From Nomia melanderi (taxonomy: Eukaryota; Arthropoda; Insecta; Hymenoptera; Halictidae): DNA of 64,000 nucleotides. The position numbers and the translations under genes were made by a program. Of the stretch, positions 1 to 11,435 are shown in pieces (position 1 is the stretch's first letter; each line of letters opens with the position of its first letter). The notes beneath the pieces are model-generated. The model was not told where the DNA came from, ran no database searches, and worked only from the letters and a program-made list of their open reading frames with translations. The stretch covers positions 1,674,001 through 1,738,000 of the forward strand of contig NC_135000.1 in NCBI RefSeq assembly GCF_051020985.1, given 5' to 3'.

Positions 1-238
1 TAATCTTAAAAATATTAAATATCCTAAATGACTTGGAAAATAAATAGTTTCATTCGAATATTATAATGAATATTATAAGGGGAATCTATTGTTACTATTT
101 TCATACAGATGACATATCAATCGCATTAAATTCTGGGTAGTTCTAGTGTTAATATGATTGCTTTCTATTGCTGACTTGTTTTCCATGGTAACTGGCAGAT
201 CAAGCTATATATTTCCTGCAATATTCAGGTGTTCCATA

Positions 239-468
239 TTAACACCAAACCAACCAAGCAATTAAATGGATTTTTCAAAATTTTTCTATAGAACCTTGAA
301 GGGTTCATCTATTTAGACTTTACTTCATTTACAATTCAGTTTGCGTACCACTAAATAATTTCTCTAATAATTTTTCAAAAAAATATCTGTTATCTTTTTA
401 ATAATTGGAAAAAGAAGAAACTAAGAATGGATTATTTCCATCCGTCTGGTATATAGTTTTAGTGTTAA
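239..468 (+). mobile_element. TTAA-flanked MITE, family K
   Basis: The element starts TTAACACCAAACCAACCAAG and ends TAGTTTTAGTGTTAA, so TTAA lies at both ends and the termini are imperfectly inverted. Its interior matches copies at 1689-1889, 17438-17607 and 59209-59346, all of which contain a 'catctgttatctttttaat' word. TTAA target sites are characteristic of piggyBac-type transposition. No coding capacity is seen. Confidence 0.6.
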
Positions 469-780
469 GAGTTGTACACTATCAGGTGCCATTACCCTAC
501 AAACTAAGTACGTCTGACGTAACTGAGCACGTGTTCCTCTTTCCTTTTTTCAGTTTCCATATCGTGTGTCCGATTTTTAGTTCAATCATCCAGCACTTAA
601 TAATTCCAGAAATAAGAATTTAGGAATGGGTATTTTTGACTCGTCTGTTAGTTTAAGTGATAAGAGCTGTGGCATATTAATTGCCATTCCCCACAAACTG
701 AGTAACACGTTTTCCTCTTTCATTTGTCCAGTTTCCATACCATATGTCCGATTTTCAGTTCAATCAGCCAGCTCATATGG
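461..780 (+). repeat. Direct duplication, about 195 bp apart
   Basis: The segment 487-597 (gccattaccctacaaactaa ... caatcatccagc) recurs, diverged, at 682-779 (gccattccccacaaactgag ... caatcagccagc). The spacing is about 195 bp. The unit contains the right end of a family K element, so the duplication includes part of a transposon. Short open frames here come from repeats and are not supported as genes. Confidence 0.6.
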
Positions 781-789
781 AGTTTTCGA

Positions 790-1225
790 TGTCCCGGCGG
801 CAGCTAACGAGGAAAGGGAATAATCCCTAATTTTCTAATTGCGCCGCGAGCGTCCAGCCGGCCGGAAAGCAAGGGTTCCCGCGGGCGCACGGGGCCCGGC
901 GAAACATGGCGCGAGTAACGCGACATTAACGAACGTTCCCGTCCGGTATCGCGATCCCCGATCGTTTCACGCCGGCCGGCAGCCCGTCCGACCGTCCCGT
1001 CCCTATAAAACGAAACGAAATAAACGCGGGCTGTGGCTGGTGTACAGAGGCCCGCGCCATTGAATAAAAGAATAAGCCCATTAATTCGTCGGCCCGTGTC
1101 TCGTTCTCACAGCGCGTCGTCACGCGACGCGCGCGCCTCGTCGGAAAAAACACAGGGAAATCGGATCGGGCATCGAAAAATGGCCGTCGCTGCCGAAAAC
1201 TTGACGGACACACTGGCCTAAACAC
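790..1225. other. CpG-rich island
   Basis: This GC-rich, CpG-dense block is embedded in AT-rich sequence. Open frames occur on both strands but their peptides are low-complexity and share no recognizable domain. A TATA-like word (CCTATAAAACG) lies near 1001-1011, so a promoter is possible but unproven. I see no splice-supported exon. Confidence 0.4.
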
Positions 1226-1332
1226 GGGATCTATGGTTTCTTTTTGTATTTCTTGGAGTCTATGTAAGTATTAGAATTGAGCCGTTTTTTAAACACTAAA
1301 TATATTGAGGAAGTGAATGAAGTGGATATTGA

Positions 1333-1443
1333 GGAAGACGAAGAAAAACATGCAAATGTTGCCAAAATTGTAACAAGCTTGTGTGCGATGAGAGCGCACA
1401 AATAATTACAAGATGTAATAATTGTACGTTATCAGTAAGGTAA
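1333..1443 (+). pseudogene. piggyBac-like transposase C-terminal Cys-rich tail, relic
   Basis: The frame reads from just after a stop at 1330-1332 to a TAA at 1441-1443. It encodes a basic stretch followed by cysteines spaced C-x-C-C-x2-C-x4-C-x9-C-x2-C (codons about 1351-1425), ending seven residues after... the last Cys pair at five residues before the stop. Many piggyBac-family transposases end in a small RING/PHD-like zinc-binding module with paired cysteines, usually C-x2-C ... C-x2-H ... C-x2-C. Here a serine occupies the place where a His is common. No catalytic DDD domain is recognizable upstream; an acidic frame at 1301-1408 lies in another phase, suggesting a frameshift. Finding this tail in a window full of TTAA-bounded elements fits a decayed autonomous relative. 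The assignment rests on the cysteine pattern alone; another zinc-ribbon fragment or chance is possible. Confidence 0.4.
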
Positions 1444-1688
1444 GTAAATGTAATTTATATGTACATAAATCATTAATATGTTAGTTATAAAAAAAAACAA
1501 TTTTTTCGTTTATCAGTATTCGATTTTACTCTATCATTCGTCTATGTTTAGTTTAAACGTTTTACTTTTTACAAGAATCTTTGTTTATTAAACATGTCTC
1601 TATTCAGAAATGTCTAAAGAAGGAATATCTAAAAGAATGTTTAAATATTCCAACCAGAACATAAATTTTTACGCTAACATTAGAATAG

Positions 1689-1889
1689 TTAAATTGACTT
1701 TTTGAAATTTCACTATTGAAAATCCAAGAGTGCATCTGCTGAGACTTTAATTAATTTACATTTCAGTTTGAGTGGCACTGAATCAATTTCTTTAATAATT
1801 TCCCAGAGAAACATCTGTCACCTCTTTAAAAATTGCAAAAAGACGTCAGGAAGGGGTCATTTTGACCCGTCTGGTAGTTTTAGTATTAA
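1689..1889 (+). mobile_element. TTAA-flanked MITE, family K
   Basis: The right end reads GGTAGTTTTAGTATTAA and the interior matches the family K copy at 239-468 (tttctttaataatttcccag, aaattgcaaaaag). The left terminus is degraded and begins at a TTAA without the full inverted repeat. Confidence 0.5.
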
Positions 1890-2010
1890 GTGGTATAAGT
1901 CCATTTTTGGAAAGAAATGAGTTAATGATAGTTTTAATGAAATATAGATATCCTCTTTTTACATTTATAACGAAAAATAAATAGATCTACAAAACGAAGA
2001 CGTAATTCTA

Positions 2011-2223
2011 TTAGGTCATCCCATAAATAACATCATTCCTTTTATGCTAACGTCCACTATAAACAATGAATTCCTACATTACTTAATAATCGTCAACTTT
2101 TTCGCCCATCACATGTAACCGTCTGCCATTTTTCGATTAATTTTTCACTGCTATTTACGAAATGGCATCAAAAACTGTCTCACAAGACAAGACAAAAACG
2201 ACGTTGTCCGCGAGATGACTTAA
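2011..2223. mobile_element. Mariner-type MITE with TA duplication
   Basis: The 213-bp element starts TTAGGTCATCCCATAAATAA and its right end, reverse-complemented, starts TTAAGTCATCTCGCGGACAA. Each end is bordered by TA (2009-2010 and 2224-2225). TA target duplication and a TTAGG(T/C)...CCATAA terminus are typical of mariner elements. There is no transposase frame, so it is non-autonomous. A similarly sized element lies at 21995-22208. Confidence 0.6.
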
Positions 2224-2249
2224 TATTTCGGTTTAGTAAAAAAAGTTCG

Positions 2250-2625
2250 GTGACACGTACATTCTTCATGTTGCCGTGCGATGCAAATGGATTAAAATCG
2301 GAACGGGAAAGTCGAGGCAACCATTCGCCGGAAGAACGAGAAGGCGAAAAACGCAAGGCGACGCGGCGGATCGCTGAAGCTGATCACGTAGGCACACGGA
2401 TTATTTCCACGGACGGTGTTTGCCTCGGACCGAGGATTTCGGAAACGCATCAGTATGCGTCCTGCCGCGCGCATTATGTCATAGCACGCGGGACGATCCT
2501 TCAGCCTATCACCTGATAACGTTCGAATCGTGCCGCGGGGATCGCGATACATCGAAGTCACCTTCAATGAATTAGAAGAGCGATCGTCAACCCTTACATC
2601 ATCGAACAGTAACGGATCAATGAAT
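2250..2625. other. Moderately GC-rich island, no gene recognized
   Basis: A CpG-rich block with overlapping open frames of about 90 codons on both strands. The two frames shadow one another and neither shows a domain or a plausible initiation context. It may be a non-coding conserved or regulatory segment; that is inference from composition only. Confidence 0.3.
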
Positions 2626-3417
2626 TTTTGTATTTCAAGGGCTGAAAATCGTACGGATGTCAGCTGAAATGTTGATCATCGGAGTTAATAACACTTTACT
2701 ATGTGTTTCATTTGTATGATTAATTGAGGACTGCTTGTAAGGAAGGTAGTGAGCGTCAACATCGAATTTTTCAGGAGGAACGTTACCTAACTAACGCTGT
2801 CTAGGTTAACGTTTGATGTAATCTGTCTAAAAATCTTTCTTGTTGAAATTGTTAGTATTATGGGTGACTGCTTTTATTAATTACTACTTACGAAAGGAAA
2901 ATTGCATTGTGTGCTGTAGTATGAGAATAAAAATAAATATTTTTATCGGTTTTAGCAGTTACAGTGTTCTCTTTGGAGATTCTTTGGCGTGTAACTTATT
3001 TTTTTAACATTCGTCGATGTTACTGGGAAACGAGCAACTGTTTTATGCATTTTGGACAGAACTGTGTTATATAGAATGTAAAGTACAGGAATATTTGTGA
3101 ATATTTCGAAATGCTATTAGTTTATTTGTGACTATTTTGAACAATTTTTAACCATCGTTAGATATAACAACTACTGATAAATCTAGAAGTTGAAAATTGC
3201 AGAAAATGCAGAGAATTTGAAAAGATATATTGAACATTCAAAGCGTAGAGCTCTTCATTGTGTTCGTTATGTAATAAAAATCATTTTCCACCGTAATTCC
3301 GTTTTCATAATTACAATATATTACTAAAATTTTGAATTTGCACAAAAATCCACAGCCTAGAAATTACGAATAGTAAATAACGAATAAAGGTTCCTAAAAC
3401 AAATAACAATTACATGT
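2626..3417. other. AT-rich spacer, nothing recognized
   Basis: Plain AT-rich sequence with frequent stops on both strands. I see no repeat family member, long frame or RNA gene here. Confidence 0.5.
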
Positions 3418-3690
3418 TTAATTACCTATTCATGACTGAATTGTTCGTTAATATTGATTATTTTATCTATTCGCGATTAAGTATTCGTCAATAATAATTA
3501 CTTTAACTATCTATTCCTGATTAATTACTCGTTAATAATAATTATTTTACCTATCCATTCATGATCAATAATTCGCCAATAACAATTATTTTAACCATAT
3601 ATTCCTGATAAATGATTCGCTAAAAATGATTAGCTTAACTATCCATTCCTAACCAACTATTCGCAAACAATAATTATTTTCATGATTTAC
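3418..3690 (+). repeat. Degenerate minisatellite, unit about 43 bp, ~6 copies
   Basis: The words attcgttaataataattatt and 'ctatccattcatga' recur with spacings of 40-45 bp (anchors near 3443, 3483, 3528, 3571, 3614 and 3659). The units are strongly diverged, indicating an old array. Confidence 0.65.
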
Positions 3691-3699
3691 TCATTTTAA

Positions 3700-4321
3700 T
3701 TCAAATAAAGTCGCGCTCGAATAACACTCAACACTGGCACCAAGCGAATCGGAGCGACGCTCGCGTTGGAGCCAGAGATCGCCCCGTCGGCGCAGAGTAT
3801 CGTCGAGGGTGGCGGGGGCGGGGGTGGCGGCCTTCACGCCGGAAAGAAAAGAATACGCCGCGTGAACGGGACACACGGAATAAATCCGGCGACAGGCCGT
3901 CCGTTGCCATTGCTCACGTATATATCTGGCGAGGTGTGAAGACGTTATTCAAAATGTACAGCCATTAACCATTGGCATCCTACAGGAACTGCCGTCCCTG
4001 AATTAACAAGTACTCAATGTGCGCCCGTACATCACACCGGGTGTCAACCGATTCAGGGAATCGTTTCCCCCGATCTCGGAAGCCATTCACGAAGCGGCCC
4101 GTCGCGATTAACATTTCAAATATTCCAGCAGACGGGAACGGAGCTACTTAGGCCTCTTTCTCCTGGAAAAGAAAGACGGAGAAAATAACAGTGGACAGAT
4201 ACGTTTTTCGGAGACGAACGCTGGTTCGGGGCTGAAACGATGTTCAACGAGACGAGAGAGTGGACGTAAACAGAAACGTTTGAAAGCTGACTTATACTGG
4301 GTGTCTAAAAAGCTTGACACC
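3700..4321. other. CpG-rich island
   Basis: A GC-rich segment with a G-run block (gtggcgggggcgggggtggc) near 3808-3828. It contains short minus-strand frames of about 60 codons without recognizable domains. No exon is supported. Confidence 0.35.
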
Positions 4322-4323
4322 TG

Positions 4324-4558
4324 TTAACGCTAACCGTGCCAGTCTGATGACCGGATTTTAAATTCTGCGTTTTCTTTGGTTCATTTAATTTTTTGTCAGT
4401 TCCTACATTGTCCGATTAATTGGTTTTCCAATTTTCATCTTTCCTTGTGTTTCTGTTTCCACTAAAAGCAATTTATCATCTAATTTGTTTATCGCTATTT
4501 TGTAACCAGTTGTTTGACTAGTTACAGTAAGAAAAAGTGTCAATGTGGTTAGTGTTAA
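4324..4558 (+). mobile_element. TTAA-flanked MITE, family F
   Basis: It starts TTAACGCTAACCGTGCCAG and ends with the inverted counterpart GTTAGTGTTAA, about 235 bp. Reverse-strand relatives lie at 21899-22348 and 23996-24170, and a left-truncated one at 25458-25587. The right TTAA (4555-4558) is also the left TTAA of the next element. Confidence 0.65.
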
Positions 4559-4796
4559 CACGTTAAATTCCGTGTCGGTCATCGATGATCGATGCGTCTG
4601 AATTGCTTGAGAAAAATTACAATATGCAAGATGACTGCTGTCGACTGAAAGTATTTAACAACTTAAATAAATTAACGATAGTGTAATGTAAGAATTCTGA
4701 TGGCAAGTAGTTAATAATTGTTCCTATGTACCTTTGCTACGAAGGAACAAATCATGTATAATACGTTCCAGATTTTCCTGGCACTCAACGTATTAA
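4555..4796 (+). mobile_element. TTAA-flanked MITE, family B
   Basis: The left end TTAACACGTTAAATTCCGTG is followed by the subterminal GGTCATCGATGATC word. The right end is GGCACTCAACGTATTAA. It matches the best family B copy at 33748-33994 along its length. It shares the TTAA at 4555 with the family F element to its left. Confidence 0.65.
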
Positions 4797-5224
4797 GAAT
4801 AGAATTGGTAATGACGACAATTTATGAACTCGACTGGATAAAACTGTAATCCATTAACCCCTTGCCTTATAACCATTTGCAGTCGATTTATTTTCGATGT
4901 TGTTGGGTGTAAAATTGTATTTATTTTTAGGGGAATGAATTAAAGTAGTTTACAGCGGTAAAATTCAACGTTTTATATTTATTTTATTTACTATAATTAG
5001 TACAAGATTTAATTTCTACGTTTTGTTGCTATTTTACATAGAATATATTTTACTTTATTATTACAGATGTAGTTTAAATCTATCGAACATGTAAAATGCA
5101 TAATATATCCTTGAAGTCATTGTTATTATCATTGCAATTTTTACATGGCTAAAAGACTGTTTATAATTTCGTGGAACCATACCTTGTTCTAATGAAATTT
5201 ATTTTAAATATATAAAGATATGTA
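4797..5224. other. AT-rich spacer with a family D terminus scrap
   Basis: Mostly featureless AT-rich DNA. At 4854 a TTAACCCCTTGCC word resembles the left terminus of family D elements, but no matching right end is seen. Confidence 0.35.
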
Positions 5225-5510
5225 TTAACACATTGCGTACTGCGTAATTTTCAGAAAACTGAATTATGCGGATGGCGTGTACCGTCAAATATGTAGCTCG
5301 TTAAACTGGTTTGGCAGATAGTAAGCATTGTCATACACTTGAAAATTAATTCACTTATTGATGATTTCAATATTGTCAAAAATGTTAAGAATTTCGCCGT
5401 CAGATGGGGTAAAACTTGAATTACAGCGCCGGCGTGAACGTGTGAAGCTGTTACGTGTCGGTCCCCACTGAAACAGTTATGGAGAACCGAAATGAAGTCA
5501 TGACTGTTAC
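5225..5510 (-). mobile_element. Family M terminus joined to family N repeat
   Basis: Positions 5225-5276 are the reverse complement of the family M right end (TTAACACATTGCGTAC, compare 28403-28452). From 5277 the sequence instead matches 50540-50780 (tggtttggcagatag, atttcgccgtcagatg). It is therefore a composite of two repeats. The frame across it (5251-5529, minus) has no recognizable domain. Confidence 0.5.
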
Positions 5511-5746
5511 CAACACGTAAGTGCCGCACGATGTCGCGTAGTCAGATACACAAAATGGAAAAAGTATATCAAATTATTTCATTGAATCGTTTTATTATTT
5601 TTTCATGTTTATCTTGCTGAATGTTACCGAATTAGGTAGCATTATTTATAATAGAGAAACGTTTGCAAGTAATCATGGTTTAATTAACTGAATTATAGTA
5701 ATTTGATTTGGGTCACCGGTTACCGCCGTGGCATTCAACGTGTTAA
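5511..5746 (+). mobile_element. TTAA-type MITE, family A
   Basis: The left end is eroded (caacacgtaagtgccgcac). The right end is intact: GGTCACCGGTTACCG, then GGCATTCAACGTGTTAA. The interior matches the other A copies at 14646, 18126, 31509 and 50778. Confidence 0.6.
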
Positions 5747-5885
5747 GTAGGGTTGAGTGAGGTAAGTTAGTAAACAGTGCAAGTGCATTTACCTGTTCTT
5801 CTTATTGTAATATAAACGAGATTTTGATAGATAACTTATACTAACCTACTAAAACTGAATATCAGCTATTCGGCATAAATGTTTA

Positions 5886-6135
5886 CTAACACAATGCATA
5901 CTGATAACGAAAAATCTCGTTTTTATATAATGACACTTAGCTATATAACTCTGGTAATTTACACAGCATTAATCACAATATTAAATTCGATTAGAACTAA
6001 TTGTTCATTTAAAATATATTACATAACAATATGATATCTGAGTTTTTTATATATGGTGATATAAGTGGATCTCACTGAAAATATCTATCCACACAATTCA
6101 GTTTCCTGATAATTAGCCGGTACGCAATGTGTTAA
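5886..6135 (+). mobile_element. TTAA-type MITE, family M
   Basis: About 250 bp, from CTAACACAATGCATACTG to CCGGTACGCAATGTGTTAA. It is closely similar over its whole length to the copy at 28204-28452 (shared aaatctcg, ttatataat, gtatattacataac). Non-coding. Confidence 0.65.
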
Positions 6136-7404
6136 AATTTTGCTCACTACTGTAATCAGTAGATTAAAATATTTCGTGTTACAGGATTTCACATGAAATT
6201 CCCTTTTAGGATATTGGTATGTTATTTTTCACCTGCAGAATCAATACAGGACCAATATAATATCGCAGATAATAATAGTAACAATAACATTAATAGTAAT
6301 TAATATTGGTTATGAAAAACAAAACTGAAACTGATATACTTAATAACAGTTATAATTTTATTTCGTTTCAAGAACAGCAACTAAAAATACAATGGTTTTC
6401 AACCCCTAATTTATAGTGAAGCTGCGATAGAAGCGAAGAGAAGTGTTTCGAAGATAACATTAGATTTACGGATGTGTATTATACACTTAATTGTATTGTT
6501 CCTAGAGAAACAGTGTTTTGATCGAAAATATTAATTTGTTTGTAGTATCTTGTAGTTTACTATTCTCTTGTAGCGAATATTGCAGCGAACTTATACCTAT
6601 TTATTTCGAAACTTCAACCATTAAAGCTTCGGAGTTTTGAGATTCATAGAACTTTAAGCATTGACGATACAGCTTTTACGTTTAGACCTTCAAGTTTTGG
6701 ACACTAGAGATTTTTACAACATTATTCACTTCATTTTTTTAAATATTTCTCACGGTTTTTCCTTTTTATTATTATCCAAATTTTCCTTGATCCTAGAGTA
6801 TAGGATTAAAAAGTCTTGCAATTTTGTTTTGAATTCTACAGCGCGGAGCATCGAATTAAGTAACATTCAGTATTTCAGTGAAATTTATTGTTTAAACTAA
6901 TTTAAACTATTGAAAAACAGACATCAGTAAAATAAGTCTAGTTTTTTGTCAATTGTATTGCTTTCATCGAAACTAAGCAAATTGAAGTGACTTAACGGTG
7001 AACTTACAGGTCTCTTTACTATTCGCTGCCACATGTTTCAACGGGTTCAGATATAATGTTGCTTTCTTATGTTTATTTGTAGTTATTTTGATTTGATTCT
7101 GTAATTGTAGTGTTATATAGAATTCTACTGTGTGTTCCTGGTTCACGTTGCTTAATACAGTTTCATTTCTTTCCGACGATATTCTAGCATCTTGAAACCT
7201 TAACCTACCAGTGTCCGACGGACGTGTGTTCAAAACAATTTATTTAGTTTTTAATTATTTTTCAAAATAAATAAGAACCTTTATGATTTGTATCGTAAAA
7301 ATAAATTAGTTCTTGGTTTTAATATAATATTCGGAATTTTCAGGGATGCGTTTTTTGAGCATTACTCGTCTGTTATTACCTTATTTGGTCACCTCATTTG
7401 AAGC
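6136..7404. other. AT-rich spacer, nothing recognized
   Basis: AT-rich sequence with only short frames (79 and 86 codons) whose peptides resemble no family I know. No tandem repeat or TTAA element with paired ends is visible. Confidence 0.45.
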
Positions 7405-7607
7405 TTCACTATTGCTTGAAAATAAATATAATAAGAAAATGGATGTCGACTAAAAATATTTGTTAACGCAAATAACTAGGCAAGAGTGAAAGGTATGAAT
7501 TATGATATTACATCATCAATAATTCATTAAAATACTATCTATATTTGTTATAAAGAGATAAGTAATAGTACACAAAACGTTCGAAATTTTCGTGGCAGTC
7601 AACTTAT
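7405..7607 (+). mobile_element. Family B MITE fragment
   Basis: It matches the interior and right end of family B (attgcttgaaaat ... ggatgtcgactaaaaatatt ... cgtggcagtcaactta). The left terminus and its TTAA are lost. A minus-strand frame (7516-7836) runs through it and is probably spurious. Confidence 0.5.
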
Positions 7608-8880
7608 CCTCTTTGGATTTCACAAATTCAACAAAATTCGGTGTGTTTGATATGTCACCGAGAAATTCAGTTTTAAATCTGTAGAAAACGTTGCGTTTAT
7701 GGGATTTGGGCGATGTGGCAATCAGAAGGACGAGCATGATATAGCGAAGACAAGATTCAACTAGACAACTGAAAACATCAGAATCATTTAACTCTTGGAC
7801 ACCGGTTTTGGGGACATTTTGATCCAAGATTTCCAAATCTTCATTACGAAATTTCTATCGATCAACTGAAACCATTAGTTGTTCTTCGTAGACGTAAAAA
7901 GTAACTCAATGTGTCTTGAGGAAACATGTTGAAAGGAGTATTCAAAAGATTCGACGAACACCTTGAAGAGACCAAGGCGTCGCTAATTATGCATTCGTCA
8001 AAAACCATTATTTTACAAATTTTTTAAATTTGTTTTCCGTGTAAATATCGGTCCTGCTATATTCATTGTGGATTGGAGTAATTACTCAGGAGACCAGATA
8101 GTTCAATTTTCGCGGTACCCTAGACCTAACCTATAAAGTACACCTATCACAAATTGGCCAACTCCCTATAAGCTAGAAGTACTAAAACTGCATACGTTTA
8201 ACCCCTTTCAAGCCATTTGAGACCAGAAATTTGTAGAAAAATTGTTTCTAGAAGCTACAATTTTGTTACTTTTAACATTATTGTATATTTTTGCAGTCCC
8301 GACGATTCTGGCCATGGGTTACTCATTTTGGAGTCTTAATTTGAAACTAATACAAGTCTCAATTTTCATTACTTAAAACCGATCTTATCACGACAGCTAA
8401 TTCTTCCCTCAAATGAAATACTTTATTTCCAAAATTACTCGTATGATTGCAAACGAAACAGTTTACTATTTACTGTTTGAAACATTGGATAAATGTACAG
8501 TTTAAATTTCCCACTTGTATACTATTTCGATGCAGTCTTCTTTCGAAACTTCGCCAAGACAGCACACATCCAGTTTCAAACAGTACTAAGCGAATAGCCG
8601 ATATTGGAAAGGCTAAACTTCACATTTACCAAAAATTGTATTATCCAGTTCTGGTTACATCTTCGTCGCGTTTCGTTTCGCTCGCCTTCTTCGTTACCCA
8701 ACTCAGCCAATAACGAGAGCGTGTCGAAACCTAGGCGTCACTGTTGCTACAACTACTCAATCCAGCATCGCTAGCGATTCCCTCCGCTTAGGTTTACCTA
8801 GCAGCTAGTCCAACTAGTGAGAAGCCTACACTTCACCTCTCACGTCAATCCCGACTGCCTATGTATGTATAGTACGGAGA
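7608..8880. other. Mixed spacer, no gene recognized
   Basis: AT-rich DNA, with somewhat more balanced composition after 8640. A TTAACCCCTTTCAAGCC word at 8198 resembles family O ends but has no partner. The 88-codon plus-strand frame at 8447-8713 has no recognizable domain. Confidence 0.4.
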
Positions 8881-9640
8881 TGACTTGTTAGCTAGCGGGA
8901 CTGTGCAGGAATATAAGAGTCTTTCACTGAATGCTTTGTTTACTTTCACTAGTTATATATGGCCATTTTCAACAAATAATACGCTGCAGCTGAAAATGTG
9001 TGCAACAACGGGCCTCCTATCACTCTGGCCAATTGGACCAACATTCCTTTGCCTAGCCAACTGTTTATCTCTGAATAATAAAGCTAAGAGTGCACGACAG
9101 CACATGCGAATATCCACTCGGTGTAGGTACATTTATAGGCTGAAAATGTAACCAAGACTGCAACAATCGAATCGAAACAAAAATCCAAATTACATTTGTC
9201 ATATTCCAAAATATATTTTCACTCTTTGCTTCTTATCCGCAGAAAGAAAATTCAAAAGTATTTTTCATTTTGTATTATTAACGTTTAAATATCTTTACTC
9301 CCCGAGTGTCAAGAGGAAACTGATCCGATTCTCTTCGGTCCATGATAACAACAGAGAATAACCATTAGCATCAATGTCTCACTTATATCTCACTGTGTCT
9401 TCCTCAGCGTTGTGTACGTCAGTGTCAAAACCTCGTATCCTCTTTATGTATAAATCTTTAACTTCTATCCATCCCCATACCGGGGAATACATCGAATTGT
9501 TCGTCACCTGTCATAATTCCCGCTACTAATTTGCCATTCAATACGGCTACCAATCAAAATCATGAACAAAACACATAGCAAGAGACCATTCTTGCCCTAG
9601 ACCCTCCCCCCAAACACCGGTCAGTACTCACAGCACCCAA
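8881..9640 (-). repeat. Diverged family G repeat remnants
   Basis: The words 'accaatcaaaatcatgaac' and 'acaaaacacatagcaagag' near 9550-9590 match the cluster seen reversed at 11300-11390 and in direct form at 22920-22970 and 51180-51240. The rest is unremarkable. Copies are too diverged for firm boundaries. Confidence 0.35.
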
Positions 9641-10620
9641 CACCACGGAATCAAGAGTAAACTCTCCGAGGATCCTTTCCGGGACCGGGTAAGTAAGCGA
9701 CGCGGCAACCCCGTCCACGGTATTAAATCAAAAGCTCCCGATAACGGGGCGTGGGGAGGGTGCGTGCTCGTTAGATCCCGCAGCGTCCATGTCCAGCAGC
9801 GGCAGCAGCGTCCATCCAGTTGCGATAAGTGCGAACAAGTGTGCGCGGCTGAAGCTCCAGGTAAAAGGGAAAAACGAGGAGCACCGGACGGCAGTAACAG
9901 CGGCAGAAGGAAGAAGCTGAAGCTGAAGAAGAAGAAGAGAAAATAGAGGAGAAGACAGAGGTCGAAGCGCAGCGGGAGGGAGGGCCCTCGACGGAGAGCC
10001 CGGTCTCGTGTATCGCGAGCAAAACAAAGCGGCCGCGGTGCAGGCTCGCGGGACACGCACACAGTCGGCCTGTGGCAGACGGACGGACAGACGGACATAC
10101 GGACGGAGAGAAAGCGCAGACCGGGGCCCGGAGGTAGGAGCCGTGAGAGAACGGGCCGGCCTGGGAGGAGAAGGTTGCGTAAAAGGTTTCCGCGGAGGGA
10201 AACGCGCCGGGGCGACGGGCGACGCGCGATGCCGGGGGAGGTGCCCGCCGACACGCGATGTAGCATGTTCTCGGCGCGACGCGGCGGGATTGGCCGAGCG
10301 TCGACCTGGGCGTCCATGGGAGCACGCCTCCCATTGGCCCCCGCGGCCTCGCTAACAAGCCTGCTTTCCAGCAGACGAAATAATAAACCGCTCTGGCTCG
10401 GCTTTAGCTTCGGCCCGCTCTCTCCGTCGGGTCTTCCCGGCCTCCTCTCTTTTCTGCCTACTCCTTCTGCCCACCATCGCCCTCATCCTCTTCCTCCACC
10501 TCCTACAACGCGGCCAACGCCGCCGCCCCCTCCTGCCGGCTGAACGTTCCCGGCCGATAAAATATAACGTGACCGGCCCTCGCGCGAGCCACGAGCCTCC
10601 ATGCGCGCTTGGCGAACGCT
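9641..10620. other. Strong CpG island, possible promoter or 5' exon region
   Basis: About 1 kb of very GC- and CpG-rich DNA with open frames of up to 229 codons (9628-10317, minus). The peptides are rich in Arg, Pro and Ser and lack domains, as expected from composition alone. A donor-like CAG|GTAAAA occurs on the plus strand at 9858-9865, after a CAG-rich stretch. A (ggac)n-like run lies at 10079-10108. A promoter with a non-coding first exon is a reasonable inference but unproven. Confidence 0.4.
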
Positions 10621-11435
10621 TGGTATCGGTTTTTGGGGATGATCGCTGGGGATCGTCTGATGCGTTTAGTTGGCTGGTGGTTTGGGTAGGTTGAGGAATG
10701 TGGGTTTGATTGGTCAGCTTTTTTCTGTTATTGTTTCAGTTTCGATGGTAATCTGCTTGCTTCTCGATGTGGTTGCGGACGACCTTAAATTTTGAACGGA
10801 ATTTTTAACTACGAGGAACTAAGAGTTAGAAGTGAGAATTAACATCTTTTTTCATATATTTGATGGACGTTCAACTTCAATATCAGTGAACAAATTTTTT
10901 GGGAAACTTAGAAATCTTCATTATATGCAAGAAACTGAGGGATAAGATAACCTGTTGTTATGGTGTACCTATTGGTTCTGAGATGTATCGGTTTTGGTTT
11001 TAGCTCTACGTTTGAATTATTTTGGTTGAATGCCAGTAACGTAGTCCTATGTTATTTGAATATCTGGATTGGTTAGCTTTTTTCTGTTATTGCTTTAATT
11101 TCGATGGTAATCTGCTAGCTTGTCGATGTGGTTGCGGGCGACCTTAAATTTTGAACGGAACTCTAGGCGAGTAGGTGTGTATCTTGCTTCTGTGCCATTC
11201 TGATAGGTAGCGAGTCGCATGCGTAAAGTACTTTTGGGATACTTGATGGCTGAGCTGAAAGACGCGGGTCTAATTGGTTTCTGTCCGTTTTCGTCTCAGT
11301 TTTGATGCTGGTTTGATATTCGGCAATGCGGTTACGCGTGACGAACTGATATTATAAACAAAACACTCTGTGAAAAATGCCTCTTGTTCCTGGGCTGTAC
11401 TGTTAGACAGCGAGGCTCCCAACGGTACTCTTTAA
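10621..11435 (+). repeat. Family G repeats flanking a family H segment
   Basis: A ~100-bp segment at 10711-10809 (ggtcagcttttttctgttat ... ccttaaattttgaacggaa) recurs almost exactly at 11069-11168. Between them lies a unit, 10813-11040, that is closely similar to 17608-17848. A third, weaker G copy follows to about 11350. No gene is seen. Confidence 0.6.

Noticed and set aside
9628..10317. 229-codon minus-strand frame in the 9.6-kb CpG island
   Set aside because: Overlapping frames exist in several phases; the peptide is low-complexity and stop-poor simply because the DNA is GC-rich.
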